The translations under genes and the position numbers were made by a program. From contig NZ_JAOQKC010000013.1 of the NCBI RefSeq assembly GCF_025567165.1, forward strand, positions 1 to 64,000: a stretch of DNA of 64,000 bases, read 5' to 3'. Origin of the DNA: Laedolimicola ammoniilytica (lineage in GTDB: Bacteria > Bacillota > Clostridia > Lachnospirales > Lachnospiraceae). The first letter of the stretch is position 1. Each line of letters starts with the position of its first letter. Below, piece by piece: positions 36,883 to 46,785 of the stretch. The notes under the pieces are model-generated. The model ran no database searches, was not told the DNA's origin, and worked only from the letters and a program-made list of their open reading frames with translations.

Positions 36883-38166
36883 ATGAATAAAATTGATCAC
36901 GCCGAAAAACTCCTGCAGCTCACCGAGGAGGGGACCTCGCCCTTCCATGTGACCGCCAGCGTGGAGCGGCAGTTTCAGGAGGCAGGTTTTAAAAAAGTGC
37001 AGTTGGGAAAAAACTGGAAACTGGAAAAGGGAGGCCGTTACTATCTGGTTCACCATGGAACCAGTCTGGTGGCGTTTGCCATCGGGAAATGCTACCGGAC
37101 CGGTGACGCCTTCCGCATGGCGGCGGCTCATACAGACTTCCCGGGACTGCGGATCAAGCCCTCGCCGGAGGTGAAGAAGGCGGGCTACCGCCAGCTCAAT
37201 GTGGAGGTTTACGGAGGCGCCATTTTAAATACCTGGCTGGATCGTCCCCTGTCTGCTTCCGGACGGGTGGCGCTGCGAAGTGACGACGTCTTCCATCCCC
37301 AGATGCGCTTAGTGGACTTTAAAAAACCTTTCCTGACCATCCCGAACCTGGCTATCCACATGAACCGGGAGGTCAATAAGGGCGTGGAGCTGAACCGCCA
37401 GAAGGATATGCTTCCGGTCTTCGGCCTGGAGGATTCCGAGGAGTTCCTGACCCGTCTGGCGGAGCGGCTGCAGGTGAAGAAAGAAGATATCCTGGAGTAC
37501 GAGCTGGGACTTTACAATACGGATACCGGCGATTATCTGGGCCTTTCCGAGGAATTTATTTCCTCACCCCGTCTGGACAATCTGACCAGCGTCCAGGCCA
37601 TTACTACAGCTATGATAGAAGGCGGTCGGGAGCGGGGAATCAACGTGGCTGCCTATTTCGACCACGAGGAGATCGGCAGCCGTACCAAGCAGGGCGCAGG
37701 TTCCACCCTCCTGTCGGCGGTGCTGGAGCGGATTCTGCTGGCTCTGGACGGAGGCCGCGATCAGTTTCTGGAAGCCTACGGGGACAGCATGCTGCTCTCC
37801 GTGGACGTGGCCCACGGAATCCATCCCAATCATACGGACAAGCATGATCCCACCAATCAGAACGTGCTGGGAAAGGGCGTCTGCATCAAGGAGGCCTGCA
37901 GTCAGTCCTACGCCACCGACAGCGAGGCCGTGGCCATCGTCCAGCAGATCTGTGACAGCGGGGAGATTCCCTGTCAGAAGTTTGTGAACCGCTCCGACAG
38001 TGCGGGCGGCAGTACCCTGGGCTCCATTGCGTCCTCCATTCTGCCCATCCGGACCGTGGATATCGGCGTTCCGCTTCTGGCCATGCATTCCAGCCGGGAA
38101 CTGATGGGAACCGCAGATCAGGAGAGTCTGGTGCGGCTGGTGCAGGCATTTTACAGTTTATCATAA
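36883..38166 (+). CDS. apeB: M18-family metallo-aminopeptidase
   Basis: 427 residues with M18 motifs: AAAHTDFPGLRIKP (first metal His), SSPRLDNLTSVQA (bridging Asp), YFDHEEIGSRTKQGA (catalytic and metal Glu), SVDVAHGIHPNH and the final metal His in AMHSSRELMG. Cytosolic, with no signal peptide. It removes N-terminal residues, in many members acidic ones. Strong AAAGGAGGAA ribosome site. Monocistronic by spacing. Confidence 0.92.
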   Translation: MNKIDHAEKLLQLTEEGTSPFHVTASVERQFQEAGFKKVQLGKNWKLEKGGRYYLVHHGTSLVAFAIGKCYRTGDAFRMAAAHTDFPGLRIKPSPEVKKAGYRQLNVEVYGGAILNTWLDRPLSASGRVALRSDDVFHPQMRLVDFKKPFLTIPNLAIHMNREVNKGVELNRQKDMLPVFGLEDSEEFLTRLAERLQVKKEDILEYELGLYNTDTGDYLGLSEEFISSPRLDNLTSVQAITTAMIEGGRERGINVAAYFDHEEIGSRTKQGAGSTLLSAVLERILLALDGGRDQFLEAYGDSMLLSVDVAHGIHPNHTDKHDPTNQNVLGKGVCIKEACSQSYATDSEAVAIVQQICDSGEIPCQKFVNRSDSAGGSTLGSIASSILPIRTVDIGVPLLAMHSSRELMGTADQESLVRLVQAFYSLS

Positions 38167-38204
38167 AAGGTATTGAAAAGCTCATAGCGTTGTGCTAATA
38201 TGTA

Positions 38205-38225
38205 ATGTAGTATTTAAAACTACAT
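38205..38225. promoter_or_regulatory. Inverted repeat before degV
   Basis: ATGTAGT (38205-38211) and ACTACAT (38219-38225) around an AT-only spacer, about 90 bases before the degV start. A possible operator; no regulator is suggested by the context. Confidence 0.35.
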
Positions 38226-38314
38226 AAAACAATTTTGAGATCATGAGATTTTGTATGGAAACCGTGAAGATGTTGAGCGGTTGAAAATAGAGACAGTGGA
38301 GGAATGGGAACGTT

Positions 38315-39154
38315 ATGAGTTATAAGATTGTCATGGACAGCTGCGGAGAACTGCCGGAAAGCTATAAGAAGGACGGGCACTTTGAACGTGTGCCGCTGAC
38401 CCTGGATATTGACGGACATCTGATTGTGGACGATGAGACCTTTGATCAGGCAGACTTTCTGAAAAGAGTGGCTGCCAGCCCCAATTGTCCCAAGTCCTCC
38501 TGTCCGTCTCCGCACCGGTACATGGAAGCCTACACCTGCGACGCGGATCACGTATACGCGGTGACGCTTTCCGCAGAGCTGAGCGGCTCCTATAACAGCG
38601 CAGAGCTGGGTAAGAAGCTGTACGAGGAGGAATATGGGGAAAAGAAAATCCATATCTTTAATTCCCGCTCTGCCTCCATCGGAGAGACGTTGATTGCCCT
38701 GAAGATTGAAGCCTGTGAAAAGGCCGGCATGAGCTTTGAGGACGTGATTGCTGCCGTGGACGCGTACATTGCGGATCAGCATACGTATTTTGTGTTGGAA
38801 TCGCTGGAGGCCCTCCGGAAGAATGGCCGTCTGAGCAATCTGAAGGCCTTTGTGGCAAATGCCCTGAATATCAAGCCGGTCATGGGAGCTACCCCCCAGG
38901 GAACCATCTGCCAGAAGGATCAGGCCAGGGGCATGAACCGGGCGCTGAAGCGTATGGCCGATTACGTGGCAGAGGAGATAAAGAATCCGGCAGAGAAGAT
39001 TGTGGCGATTTCCCATTGCAATTGTCCCGAGCGGGCGCAGTTTGTGAAAGAAGAGATTGCAAAACGGATTTCTGTGAAGGATTTCCTGATTCTGGATACA
39101 GCCGGAGTCAGTAGCCTCTATGCCAGCGACGGCGGCATTATTGTGGTGGCGTAA
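38315..39154 (+). CDS. DegV-family fatty-acid-binding protein
   Basis: 279 residues with the DegV pattern: N-terminal VMDSCGELP, CPSPHRYMEAY after the KSSCPS site, LSAELSGSYNSAE, then NSRSASIGETL and LEALRKNGRLSN. DegV/FakB proteins bind a fatty acid for presentation to a FakA kinase; no fakA gene is nearby, so the role as FakB cannot be settled. RBS GGAGGA at correct distance. Confidence 0.85.
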   Translation: MSYKIVMDSCGELPESYKKDGHFERVPLTLDIDGHLIVDDETFDQADFLKRVAASPNCPKSSCPSPHRYMEAYTCDADHVYAVTLSAELSGSYNSAELGKKLYEEEYGEKKIHIFNSRSASIGETLIALKIEACEKAGMSFEDVIAAVDAYIADQHTYFVLESLEALRKNGRLSNLKAFVANALNIKPVMGATPQGTICQKDQARGMNRALKRMADYVAEEIKNPAEKIVAISHCNCPERAQFVKEEIAKRISVKDFLILDTAGVSSLYASDGGIIVVA

Positions 39155-39265
39155 GGAAAAAGAATAATTTTTTCATAGCTTTTTCACAAAGTTATGCTAT
39201 AATAAAAAGCAGCAGAACGAAGTCCGACTGGATTCCGTGAAAAAGCGAGAGAGGAAATCGAGATT

Positions 39266-39499
39266 ATGAGTCAGGAAAAAGTAGATCGTTACAAAGAGCA
39301 GAAAGCCAACCGGAAGCAGATTATGGCGAAGGAAAAGCGGGAAAAGTTTCTTGTGAAGCTTTGCGCAGGCTTGGTGGCGCTGGCGCTGGTATGCTGGCTT
39401 GGCTATTCCATCTACGATAGCGCTAACAAACCGGATACATCAGATGTAGCGATCACCACTACGGCGATTGATGAGTATATGAACACATTGCAGCAGTAG
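39266..39499 (+). CDS. Small single-span membrane protein
   Basis: 77 residues: a highly charged N-terminal helix (KVDRYKEQKANRKQIMAKEK), one membrane segment (LCAGLVALALVCWLGYSIY) and a short outside tail. Good ribosome site (AGAGAGGAAA). I do not recognise a family. It is followed by a terminator and stands alone. Confidence 0.65.
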   Translation: MSQEKVDRYKEQKANRKQIMAKEKREKFLVKLCAGLVALALVCWLGYSIYDSANKPDTSDVAITTTAIDEYMNTLQQ

Positions 39500-39530
39500 G
39501 GACAGAATATTCGTATATGGAAGATGAAGA

Positions 39531-39562
39531 AAACCGCATGCCATTCCGACATGCGGTTTTTG
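39531..39562 (+). terminator. Terminator of the small membrane protein gene
   Basis: Perfect arms AAACCGCATG (39531-39540) and CATGCGGTTT (39550-39559) followed by TTT. Confidence 0.85.
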
Positions 39563-39568
39563 CGTAAA

Positions 39569-39600
39569 AAAAGATTCGCACACTTTTGTGCGAATCTTTT
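39569..39600. terminator. Terminator after the Na/Pi cotransporter gene
   Basis: Arms AAAAGATTCGCACA (39569-39582) and TGTGCGAATCTTTT (39587-39600). It lies 9 bases past the leftward gene's stop and works in both directions. Confidence 0.8.
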
Positions 39601-39608
39601 GGGTAAAA

Positions 39609-41432
39609 TTATTTGGCTTTTTTAGCTTCTTTATTCTCTTTCTTCTCGCTCTTCTCGTTCTTTTCCGGAGCTGCAATATTATACTTCTCCGCATAAGCAT
39701 TGAAACACTCCTGATAAGCCTCATCCCGCATATGACGGACGCTCTTAACGTACTCGTGGGTATCGAACTCAGAGCTGTTGGTCTCAATCATGGCTACGGC
39801 CACGTTGGAGCAGTGGGCTGCCACACGTTCCAGGTTGGTCAGCAGATCGTTGAAGGCGAAGCCCTGCTGGAATTCACATTTGCCCTCCCGAAGACGGGTA
39901 ATGTGACGGTTCTTCAGCTCGTTACAGAGCATACCGATGAGCTCGCGCAGAGGCTCTACCTTTTTCGCCATCTCCAGAGAGTCGGTACAGAAGGCGTCTA
40001 CCGTCAGGTCGGTAATTTCCCGGATGGAAGAGCTTAGCACGCCGATTTCATACTGGGCAGATTCGGAGAAGCTGATCTTCTTCTCGGCCAGCTCCAGGGC
40101 CACCTTGGAAATATTGACGGCGTGGTCGCCCAGACGCTCAAAGTCGCTTAAGGTGTGCAGAAATTCGGATACCTGCTGGGTCTGGGTGCTGTTCATGGGC
40201 TGACCGGTCAGCTGCATCAGGTAGGTTCCCAGCTTGTCCTCGTATTTATCAATGAGGTTTTCCTTTTCCTGAATCTTGTTGTATTTCTCCTGGGAGAAAT
40301 CCTTCAGAAGGGCGAAGGAACGGCTCAGATTCTTGCGGGCCTTTTTGGCCATGCCGTTCATAGCGGTATGGCTCTGGGTGATAGCCAGGGCCGGGTAAGC
40401 CAGGAAACGCTCCTCCAGCAGATCGAAGTCTGCCTGATCCTCCAGCTCCTCCGGGTCATCCTTCACAAGCCAGAAGACGAATTTCTCGATGAGTCCGATA
40501 AAGGGCACCAATACCAGAATGGTCGCCATACGGAACACGGAGTTCATAAGCGCGATGGTCACAGGCCGCATAGTCATATCCATGAACGGGAAATGCACGA
40601 AAGCATTGACCGTGTAGAATACAATGGACCAGAAAATCATACCGAACAGGTCGTTCAGCAGATAGATCAGGGCAGTACGCTTACCGTTCTTGTTGGTTCC
40701 GATGGAAGAGAGAAGCACCGGACAAGCCGCGCCGACGCCGATACCCATGGTAATCGGAAGAGACGCCGCAAAGCTGATGCTGCCGGTCATGGACAGGGCC
40801 TGCAGGATACCGACGGAAGCGGACGCGCTCTGTAGCACGGCGGTGAAAGCGATACCCACCAGAATACCCATGAACGGGTTCTCAAAGGTGGTCAGCAGAT
40901 TGACGAAGTAGGAACTCTCCTTTAAGGGAGAGACAGCGCCGCTCATGGTCTGCATGCCTACCATCAGAATAGAGAAGCCCAGCATGATGTCGCCCACATT
41001 TTTATAAGTGGTCTTCTTCACGAACATCTTGAAAATGATACCGATGATAGCCACTACCGCGGAAATGGTAGCGGTGGACAGAAGCTGGGCGATGCCACTG
41101 GAGCCGTCGATGTAAGACAGACAGAGGATCCAGCCGGTCACACTGGTACCGATGTTGGCTCCCATGATGATACCGATGGCCTGGGCCACCTTCATCATAC
41201 CGGAGTTTACAAATCCGACCACCATGACGGTGGTAGCTGAGGAGGACTGGATGATGGCGGTCACGGCAGTTCCCAGAAGAATACCCTTTAAGGGCGTGCT
41301 GGTGAGCTTGTAGAGCACCAGCTCCAGCTTATTTCCTGCCACCCGTTTCAGTCCGTCGCCCATCATGGACATACCGAAAAGGAATAGAGCGACTCCGCTT
41401 AACAGTGTCAGGATAATTGATATTCCATTCAT
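39609..41432 (-). CDS. Na/Pi cotransporter with PhoU-like domain
   Basis: 607 residues. The membrane half (about 1-325) carries the two inverted NptA/SLC34 repeats with QSSSATTVMVVGFVNSG and QSASASVGILQALSM. The second half (about 345-570) is a PhoU-like helical domain (LSDFERLGDHAVNISKVALE, LERVAAHCSNVAVAMIE). The tail is Lys/Glu-rich. It takes up phosphate with sodium, and the PhoU part likely regulates the transport. ATG 41432 has TTAGGAGAAA upstream. Confidence 0.9.
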   Translation of the reverse strand: MNGISIILTLLSGVALFLFGMSMMGDGLKRVAGNKLELVLYKLTSTPLKGILLGTAVTAIIQSSSATTVMVVGFVNSGMMKVAQAIGIIMGANIGTSVTGWILCLSYIDGSSGIAQLLSTATISAVVAIIGIIFKMFVKKTTYKNVGDIMLGFSILMVGMQTMSGAVSPLKESSYFVNLLTTFENPFMGILVGIAFTAVLQSASASVGILQALSMTGSISFAASLPITMGIGVGAACPVLLSSIGTNKNGKRTALIYLLNDLFGMIFWSIVFYTVNAFVHFPFMDMTMRPVTIALMNSVFRMATILVLVPFIGLIEKFVFWLVKDDPEELEDQADFDLLEERFLAYPALAITQSHTAMNGMAKKARKNLSRSFALLKDFSQEKYNKIQEKENLIDKYEDKLGTYLMQLTGQPMNSTQTQQVSEFLHTLSDFERLGDHAVNISKVALELAEKKISFSESAQYEIGVLSSSIREITDLTVDAFCTDSLEMAKKVEPLRELIGMLCNELKNRHITRLREGKCEFQQGFAFNDLLTNLERVAAHCSNVAVAMIETNSSEFDTHEYVKSVRHMRDEAYQECFNAYAEKYNIAAPEKNEKSEKKENKEAKKAK

Positions 41433-41714
41433 TGTTTTTTCTCCTAAGTGTTTTTTTCATTTACACGAACATTTCTATTATATGATAGTTTACGCGAGTT
41501 TTACAATCCCTTAACTGCATTTTTATGAAAATTCAATGTAAAATTTACAAAAACAGGGAAGGATGAGGAGGATCTGCCGAAGAACAGGCGCAGCCTCTAA
41601 AAACTTGAAAAGGAAAAATGGGTCTGCTAAAATAAATCTGTATCAGAAGAAAAGAAATAAAAGTCCATGGCAAAACGGGATGGACAGGGGATAAAAAGAG
41701 AGAAGAGTGAAGCA

Positions 41715-42836
41715 ATGAAACAGACAGAAGAATGGAATACTGCAAAAAGCCGGATCGAGAATCAGATAAAGGAACTACGGCATCGGCTCCATACCTGCCC
41801 GGAGATCTCGGGGCAGGAACGGAAGACGAAGGCTGCCTTAAAGCAATTCCTGGAAGAAAGTACCAATTTGGAACTTCACGACTGTGGCGGAGGTTTTTAC
41901 GCGGTTTACCGAAGCAGCACGGCGGATTCGGCGAAAAAGGGCGTCGCGTTCCGGGCTGATTATGATGCATTGGCCTTACCGGAGGGCGGCGCGGCTCATC
42001 TCTGCGGCCACGACGGCCACGCGTCGGCCCTCTGCGGCGCGGTGCTTCTGTTGGAGCAGCAGGTAAAAGAGGGCCGGGATCCCGGCAGAAATGTATACTT
42101 TCTGTTTCAGCCCGCCGAGGAGACCGGCGCGGGCGCGGCGCCCTGCTGTGAACTCTTTGATAAGGAAGAGATCGAAGAAATCTATGGCGCGCATAATCTG
42201 CCGGGTTTTGCCTTCGGCGAAGTGTATACAAAGGAAGGAACCTTTGCCTGCGGCTCCGAGGGCCTGACCTTACGTTTTATCGGCAAACCCACCCACGCAG
42301 CCTATCCGGAGCTGGGAATCTCCCCGGCCCCGGCTGTGGGACAGATTCTGACCGGGATTCCGTCATTTTTAAATAAGAAAGAACACGGCTACAGCGGTAT
42401 GGCTCTTTGCACCGTCATCGGCGTACAGATGGGAGAAAAAGCCTTCGGCGCGGCGGCTGAGAAAGCGGAGGTCTGGCTGACCCTCCGGGCGGAGCGGGGC
42501 GCGGATCTGAAAAAATTGCGTCAAATGGTACTGACCCGTGCGGAAGAACTGGCGGTACAGGACGGCCTTATCCTGGAGACAGAGGAGCAGGACGTCTTCC
42601 CTGCCGCAGAAAATGACAGCGCCTGCGCCAAAAAGGTATTAAAAGTCTGTGGCGGCCGCATCCTGCAGGAGCCCATGCGCTGGAGTGAGGACTTCGGCCA
42701 TTACCTGAATCATTGCCGGGGGGCGTTCTTCGGCATCGGAGCAGGTGTGGAGTATCCGGGGCTTCACACAGAGACTTACGAGTACCCGGACGGGCTGCTT
42801 ATGCGGACGGCGGAGAGCTTTTTAAAGCTCCTGTAA
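41715..42836 (+). CDS. M20-family amidohydrolase/peptidase
   Basis: About 373 residues. M20 zinc sites are visible: HLCGHDGHASA (the usual catalytic block begins FRADYDALALPE), FQPAEETGAGA and YGAHNLPG, then the dimerisation domain with KPTHAAYPELG, and a C-terminal GVEYPGLHTETYEYPD. It hydrolyses an N-acyl amino acid or similar amide; the substrate is unknown. Two starts are possible: 41667 (16 residues longer) and 41715; neither has a strong ribosome site, and 41715 fits the family length better. Confidence 0.83.
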   Translation: MKQTEEWNTAKSRIENQIKELRHRLHTCPEISGQERKTKAALKQFLEESTNLELHDCGGGFYAVYRSSTADSAKKGVAFRADYDALALPEGGAAHLCGHDGHASALCGAVLLLEQQVKEGRDPGRNVYFLFQPAEETGAGAAPCCELFDKEEIEEIYGAHNLPGFAFGEVYTKEGTFACGSEGLTLRFIGKPTHAAYPELGISPAPAVGQILTGIPSFLNKKEHGYSGMALCTVIGVQMGEKAFGAAAEKAEVWLTLRAERGADLKKLRQMVLTRAEELAVQDGLILETEEQDVFPAAENDSACAKKVLKVCGGRILQEPMRWSEDFGHYLNHCRGAFFGIGAGVEYPGLHTETYEYPDGLLMRTAESFLKLL

Positions 42837-42868
42837 GATAGAAGGACAACATTCGGAGGAACATAACG

Positions 42869-44596
42869 ATGCTGATACGCTTATTTTCTTATATGAAGCA
42901 GTACAAAAAATACGCTGCCCTGGCGGTGGTCTGCATTATGACAGAGGGCGTCTTTGAGCTTCTGGTTCCGCTCATCATGGCGGATCTCATCGACGTGGGC
43001 GTGGCGAACGGCGACAGGATCTACATCTATAGGAAGGGCTTACAGATGGTGGCCTGCGCGCTGACAGCGCTGATGCTGGGCGTGGGAAGCGCCCGATTCG
43101 CGGCACTGACCGGTCAGGGACTGGGCGCGGAGCTGAGGAAGGCCGAGTATGAGAAGCTTCAGGGGTATTCCTTTGCCAACATCGACCATTTCCGCTCCTC
43201 ATCCCTGGTGACGCGGCTCACCAGCGACGTGACGAATATTCAGAACGCAGTGTCCATGGGTATGCGCCCCTTCTGCCGTGGTCCTATGATGCTGGTGGTG
43301 GCCACGGGCGTGGCTTTTTCCATCAATCATACGCTGGCCATCGTGTTCTTTGTGGCGCTGCCATTGCTGGCGACGGCCCTTTTTGTGATTACCATGAAGG
43401 TAGGCCCGCTCTATTCCCGGATGCAGACCGCCATTGATACGGTGAACCGGATTGTCCAGGAAAATCTGACGGCGGTGCGGGTGGTCAAGGCCTGTGTCCG
43501 GGGCGGTTACGAGGTGGAGAAGTTCGAGGAGGGTAATCAGAATCTCCGCAAGGAGTCGGAGACAGCCTTCCGGTTAGCCGCCCTGAACATGCCCGCCATG
43601 CAGTTTGTCATGTACGGCACGATTCTTTCGATTTTGCTCTTTGGCGGCTATCTGATTCAGAAGGGCAGCATGAAGGTGGGCGAGCTCACGGGATTCTTAA
43701 GCTATGTACTGCAGATTCTGAATTCCCTGATGATGATTTCCAATGTGTTTCTGATGCTGACCCGCTCCATGGCCTCCGGCGCGCGGATTCTGGAGGTCAT
43801 CGACGAAAAGGTGGATCTGACGGATGAAAAGGCCAGGGACATCGAAGTGAAGCACGGCAGCGTGGACTTCGAGCATGTGTGGTTCAAGTATAAAAAAGAG
43901 GCGAAGGAATATGTGCTTTCGGACATTTCCTTCCATATAGAAGCGGGCCAGACGGTGGGCGTCATCGGTCAGACCGGCGCGGCCAAGTCCACGCTTGTGC
44001 AGTTGATCCCGAGACTTTATGACGCCACAGAAGGCGTGGTGAAGGTGGACGGCGTTCCGGTGCAGGAGTACCCCATGGCGCATCTTAGAGAGGCCATTGC
44101 CATGGTATTGCAGAAAAATACCCTGTTTTCCGGAAGTCTCCTGGACAATCTGCGTTGGGGAAAGGAGAACGCTTCCATGGAAGAGATCGAGGAAGCCTGC
44201 CGTATCGCCTGCGTGGACGAGGTGCTGGAGCGGCTGCCAGAGGGGTATGAGACTGAGATGGGTCAGGGGGGCGTCAATGTGTCCGGCGGCCAAAAGCAGC
44301 GGATCTGCATTGCCCGTGCACTCTTAAAGAAGCCGAAGATCCTGATTCTCGACGATTCCACCAGCGCTGTGGATACGGCCACCGAGGCGAAGATCCGGGA
44401 GCGGATGGGAAAAGCCCTGCCTGATATGACGAAAATCATCATCGGACAGCGGATTTCTTCTGTCCGGCACGCGGATCAGATTATCATTCTGGACGATGGG
44501 CAGGTCAGCGACATCGGCACCCACGAGGAGCTGCTGGCCCGCAGCGAAATCTATCAGCAGATTTACGAATCCCAGAAGGAAGGAGTGGAGCTTTAA
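42869..44596 (+). CDS. ABC exporter half 1 with degenerate ATP site
   Basis: 575 residues: a six-helix exporter domain and an ATPase. Several catalytic residues are altered. Walker A is GQTGAAKST (Ala for the last Gly), the catalytic Glu after Walker B is Asp (ILDDSTSAVD) and the H-loop His is Gln (IIGQRISS), while the signature VSGGQKQR is normal. This is the pattern of the degenerate partner in heterodimeric exporters of the BmrC/BmrD or TM287/288 type. The partner gene follows with overlapping TAATG. Substrate unknown. Confidence 0.9.
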   Translation: MLIRLFSYMKQYKKYAALAVVCIMTEGVFELLVPLIMADLIDVGVANGDRIYIYRKGLQMVACALTALMLGVGSARFAALTGQGLGAELRKAEYEKLQGYSFANIDHFRSSSLVTRLTSDVTNIQNAVSMGMRPFCRGPMMLVVATGVAFSINHTLAIVFFVALPLLATALFVITMKVGPLYSRMQTAIDTVNRIVQENLTAVRVVKACVRGGYEVEKFEEGNQNLRKESETAFRLAALNMPAMQFVMYGTILSILLFGGYLIQKGSMKVGELTGFLSYVLQILNSLMMISNVFLMLTRSMASGARILEVIDEKVDLTDEKARDIEVKHGSVDFEHVWFKYKKEAKEYVLSDISFHIEAGQTVGVIGQTGAAKSTLVQLIPRLYDATEGVVKVDGVPVQEYPMAHLREAIAMVLQKNTLFSGSLLDNLRWGKENASMEEIEEACRIACVDEVLERLPEGYETEMGQGGVNVSGGQKQRICIARALLKKPKILILDDSTSAVDTATEAKIRERMGKALPDMTKIIIGQRISSVRHADQIIILDDGQVSDIGTHEELLARSEIYQQIYESQKEGVEL

Positions 44597-46464
44597 TGGC
44601 GAAGTACAGTTATGTGGGTTATAAGCGGCCCAGGAATACGAAGAATACGCTGAAGCACCTCCTTCATTATATGGGCCTCCACAAGTGGATGTTTTTGCTG
44701 GTGGGGCTTCTGGTGTGTGTGAGCACCGGGGCCAGTGTCATGGGAACTTATCTTCTGAAGCCGGTTATCAACCGCTTTATCATGCCAGGGAATATGAAGG
44801 GTCTGGTCAGTGCCGTGGCAGCCATGGGCGTCATGTACCTCTGCGGTGCTCTCGCAACCCTGGCTTACAATCAGCTTATGATCAAATCAGCCCAGACTGT
44901 GGTGCAGGAGATCCGAAGCGATCTCTTTGCCCACGTACAGACCCTGCCGTTACAGTATTTTGACGCCCATACCCACGGGGAACTGATGAGCCGCTTCACC
45001 AATGATGTGGACACGGTGCAGGAGGCCATGAACAACAGCTTCGCCATGGCGATCCAGAGCTTTCTGACCCTGGTGGGCACCATTGTCATGATGATGGTCT
45101 TGAGCGTGCGGCTGTCCCTGATCGTCATGGTATTTCTGATTCTCATGGGCATTTTTATCCGGACCAACAGCAAGAGAAGCCGGAAATATTATCAGCGGCA
45201 GCAGGCGGAGCTTGGCAAAATCAATGGCTTCGCAGAGGAAATGATGGCTGGCCAGAAGGTGGAGAAAATCTTCAACCATGAGAAGATTAATTTTGATATT
45301 TTCTGCAGGCTCAATGAGAATTTCCGAAAGGAATCTACAGATGCCCTGACCTACACGGGGATGCAGGTGCCCACCGTGGTCAGCCTTTCCTATCTGAATT
45401 ACGCGGTATCGGCCTGTGTGGGCGGTATCTTTACCCTGAACGGCTTTCTGGATATCGGAAGCCTGTCATCCTATCTGGTGTTTGTGCGCCAGAGCGCCCT
45501 GCCCATGAACCAGTTTACGGCTCAGATCAACCAGATTCTGACGGCTCTGGCCGGGGCAGAGCGGATCTTCGATCTGATGGAGGCCGAGCCTGAGGCGGAC
45601 GAGGGCGATGTGACCCTCTGCAATGTGATGGTAGAAAATGGAAAATTAAAAGAGACTGATGAGCGCACCGGACACTTTGCCTGGAAGCTTCCGGCGGCGG
45701 AGCAGGGCGGCGCGGCGGAACTGCGAAAACTCCGGGGTGATGTGAAATTCGACAAGGTGGTCTTCGGCTATGTGCCGGAGAAACATATTTTAAATGGCAT
45801 CTCCCTGTATGCGAAGCCCGGTCAGAAAATCGCCTTCGTGGGCAGTACGGGAGCCGGAAAAACCACGATTATCAACCTGATTAACCGGTTTTACGAGATC
45901 GAGGCGGGTACCATCACCTACGACGGCATTGACATCCGTCGGATTCGGAAGGACGATCTGCGCCATTCCCTGGCCATGGTGATCCAGGAGACCCACCTGT
46001 TTACCGGAACCATCGCCGATAATATCCGATACGGAAAACTGGACGCCACAGACGAAGAAGTGCGGGAGGCGGCCCGGATCGCCAACGCGGATTCCTTTAT
46101 CCGCCGTCTGCCGGACGGCTACGACACCATGCTCTACAGCGACGGCAGCAATCTGTCCCAGGGTCAGCGCCAGCTTATCGCCATTGCCCGGGCTGCTATC
46201 GCGAAGCCTCCGGTGCTGATTCTGGACGAGGCCACCAGCTCCATCGACACGCGGACGGAGCGGCTCATCGAGAAGGGCATGGACGCCATCATGGAGGGCC
46301 GGACTGTATTTGTCATCGCCCATCGGCTCTCCACGGTCCGCAATTCCAAGGCCATCATGGTGCTGGAAAAAGGGGAAATCATCGAGCGGGGCGATCACGG
46401 GGCGCTACTTGCGGAGAAAGGACGCTATTATCAGCTATATACCGGTCAATTTGAGCTGGAATGA
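44596..46464 (+). CDS. ABC exporter half 2 (catalytically intact partner)
   Basis: 622 residues: a transmembrane exporter domain and an ATPase with Walker A GSTGAGKTT, Walker B VLILDEATSSID and IAHRLST, all intact. The signature is LSQGQRQ instead of LSGGQ. That altered signature faces the degenerate Walker site of half 1, so the pair has one active and one defective ATP site. A charged insert of about 45 residues lies before the ATPase (around WKLPAAEQGGAAELRKLRGD). The start overlaps the stop of half 1 by one base. Confidence 0.9.
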   Translation: MAKYSYVGYKRPRNTKNTLKHLLHYMGLHKWMFLLVGLLVCVSTGASVMGTYLLKPVINRFIMPGNMKGLVSAVAAMGVMYLCGALATLAYNQLMIKSAQTVVQEIRSDLFAHVQTLPLQYFDAHTHGELMSRFTNDVDTVQEAMNNSFAMAIQSFLTLVGTIVMMMVLSVRLSLIVMVFLILMGIFIRTNSKRSRKYYQRQQAELGKINGFAEEMMAGQKVEKIFNHEKINFDIFCRLNENFRKESTDALTYTGMQVPTVVSLSYLNYAVSACVGGIFTLNGFLDIGSLSSYLVFVRQSALPMNQFTAQINQILTALAGAERIFDLMEAEPEADEGDVTLCNVMVENGKLKETDERTGHFAWKLPAAEQGGAAELRKLRGDVKFDKVVFGYVPEKHILNGISLYAKPGQKIAFVGSTGAGKTTIINLINRFYEIEAGTITYDGIDIRRIRKDDLRHSLAMVIQETHLFTGTIADNIRYGKLDATDEEVREAARIANADSFIRRLPDGYDTMLYSDGSNLSQGQRQLIAIARAAIAKPPVLILDEATSSIDTRTERLIEKGMDAIMEGRTVFVIAHRLSTVRNSKAIMVLEKGEIIERGDHGALLAEKGRYYQLYTGQFELE

Positions 46465-46785
46465 TCTGTAATAAACTGGAAGAAAGATAAATTGTATACA
46501 AACAGGATTTCCGAAATCTGGAGTGCGCGGAGGACGAAAATCCTGTTTTTTGTCCGAAAAATCCGGATTGTATTGAAAAAAATACTGGAATACAGTTCAA
46601 TTCTGCGATAGAATAAAGTGATCGCAAATACAAGTCTATCGACACAAATTTAACAATATTGTCAAAAAATTTTCGGAATTGTTCGGAGATTGTCTATTTT
46701 TTATCTAAAGTTGTATCCCAATAATAAGTGTGATAAAGTGAATATGAGACAAATGCTACAAAAGCATGAAGGAAGGAAAAAGCTT
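46465..46785. other. Intergenic region before the rnf operon
   Basis: 321 bases. It holds the ABC-exporter terminator (46501-46552) and AT-rich sequence with -10-like TAGAAT (near 46611) and other promoter-like motifs, but no box pair with good spacing that I would call. The frame of rnfC is open back to 46690, but the ribosome site supports the start at 46786. Confidence 0.6.
46501..46552 (+). terminator. Terminator of the ABC exporter operon
   Basis: Arms AACAGGATTT (46501-46510) and AAATCCTGTT (46538-46547) followed by TTTTT. Confidence 0.8.
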
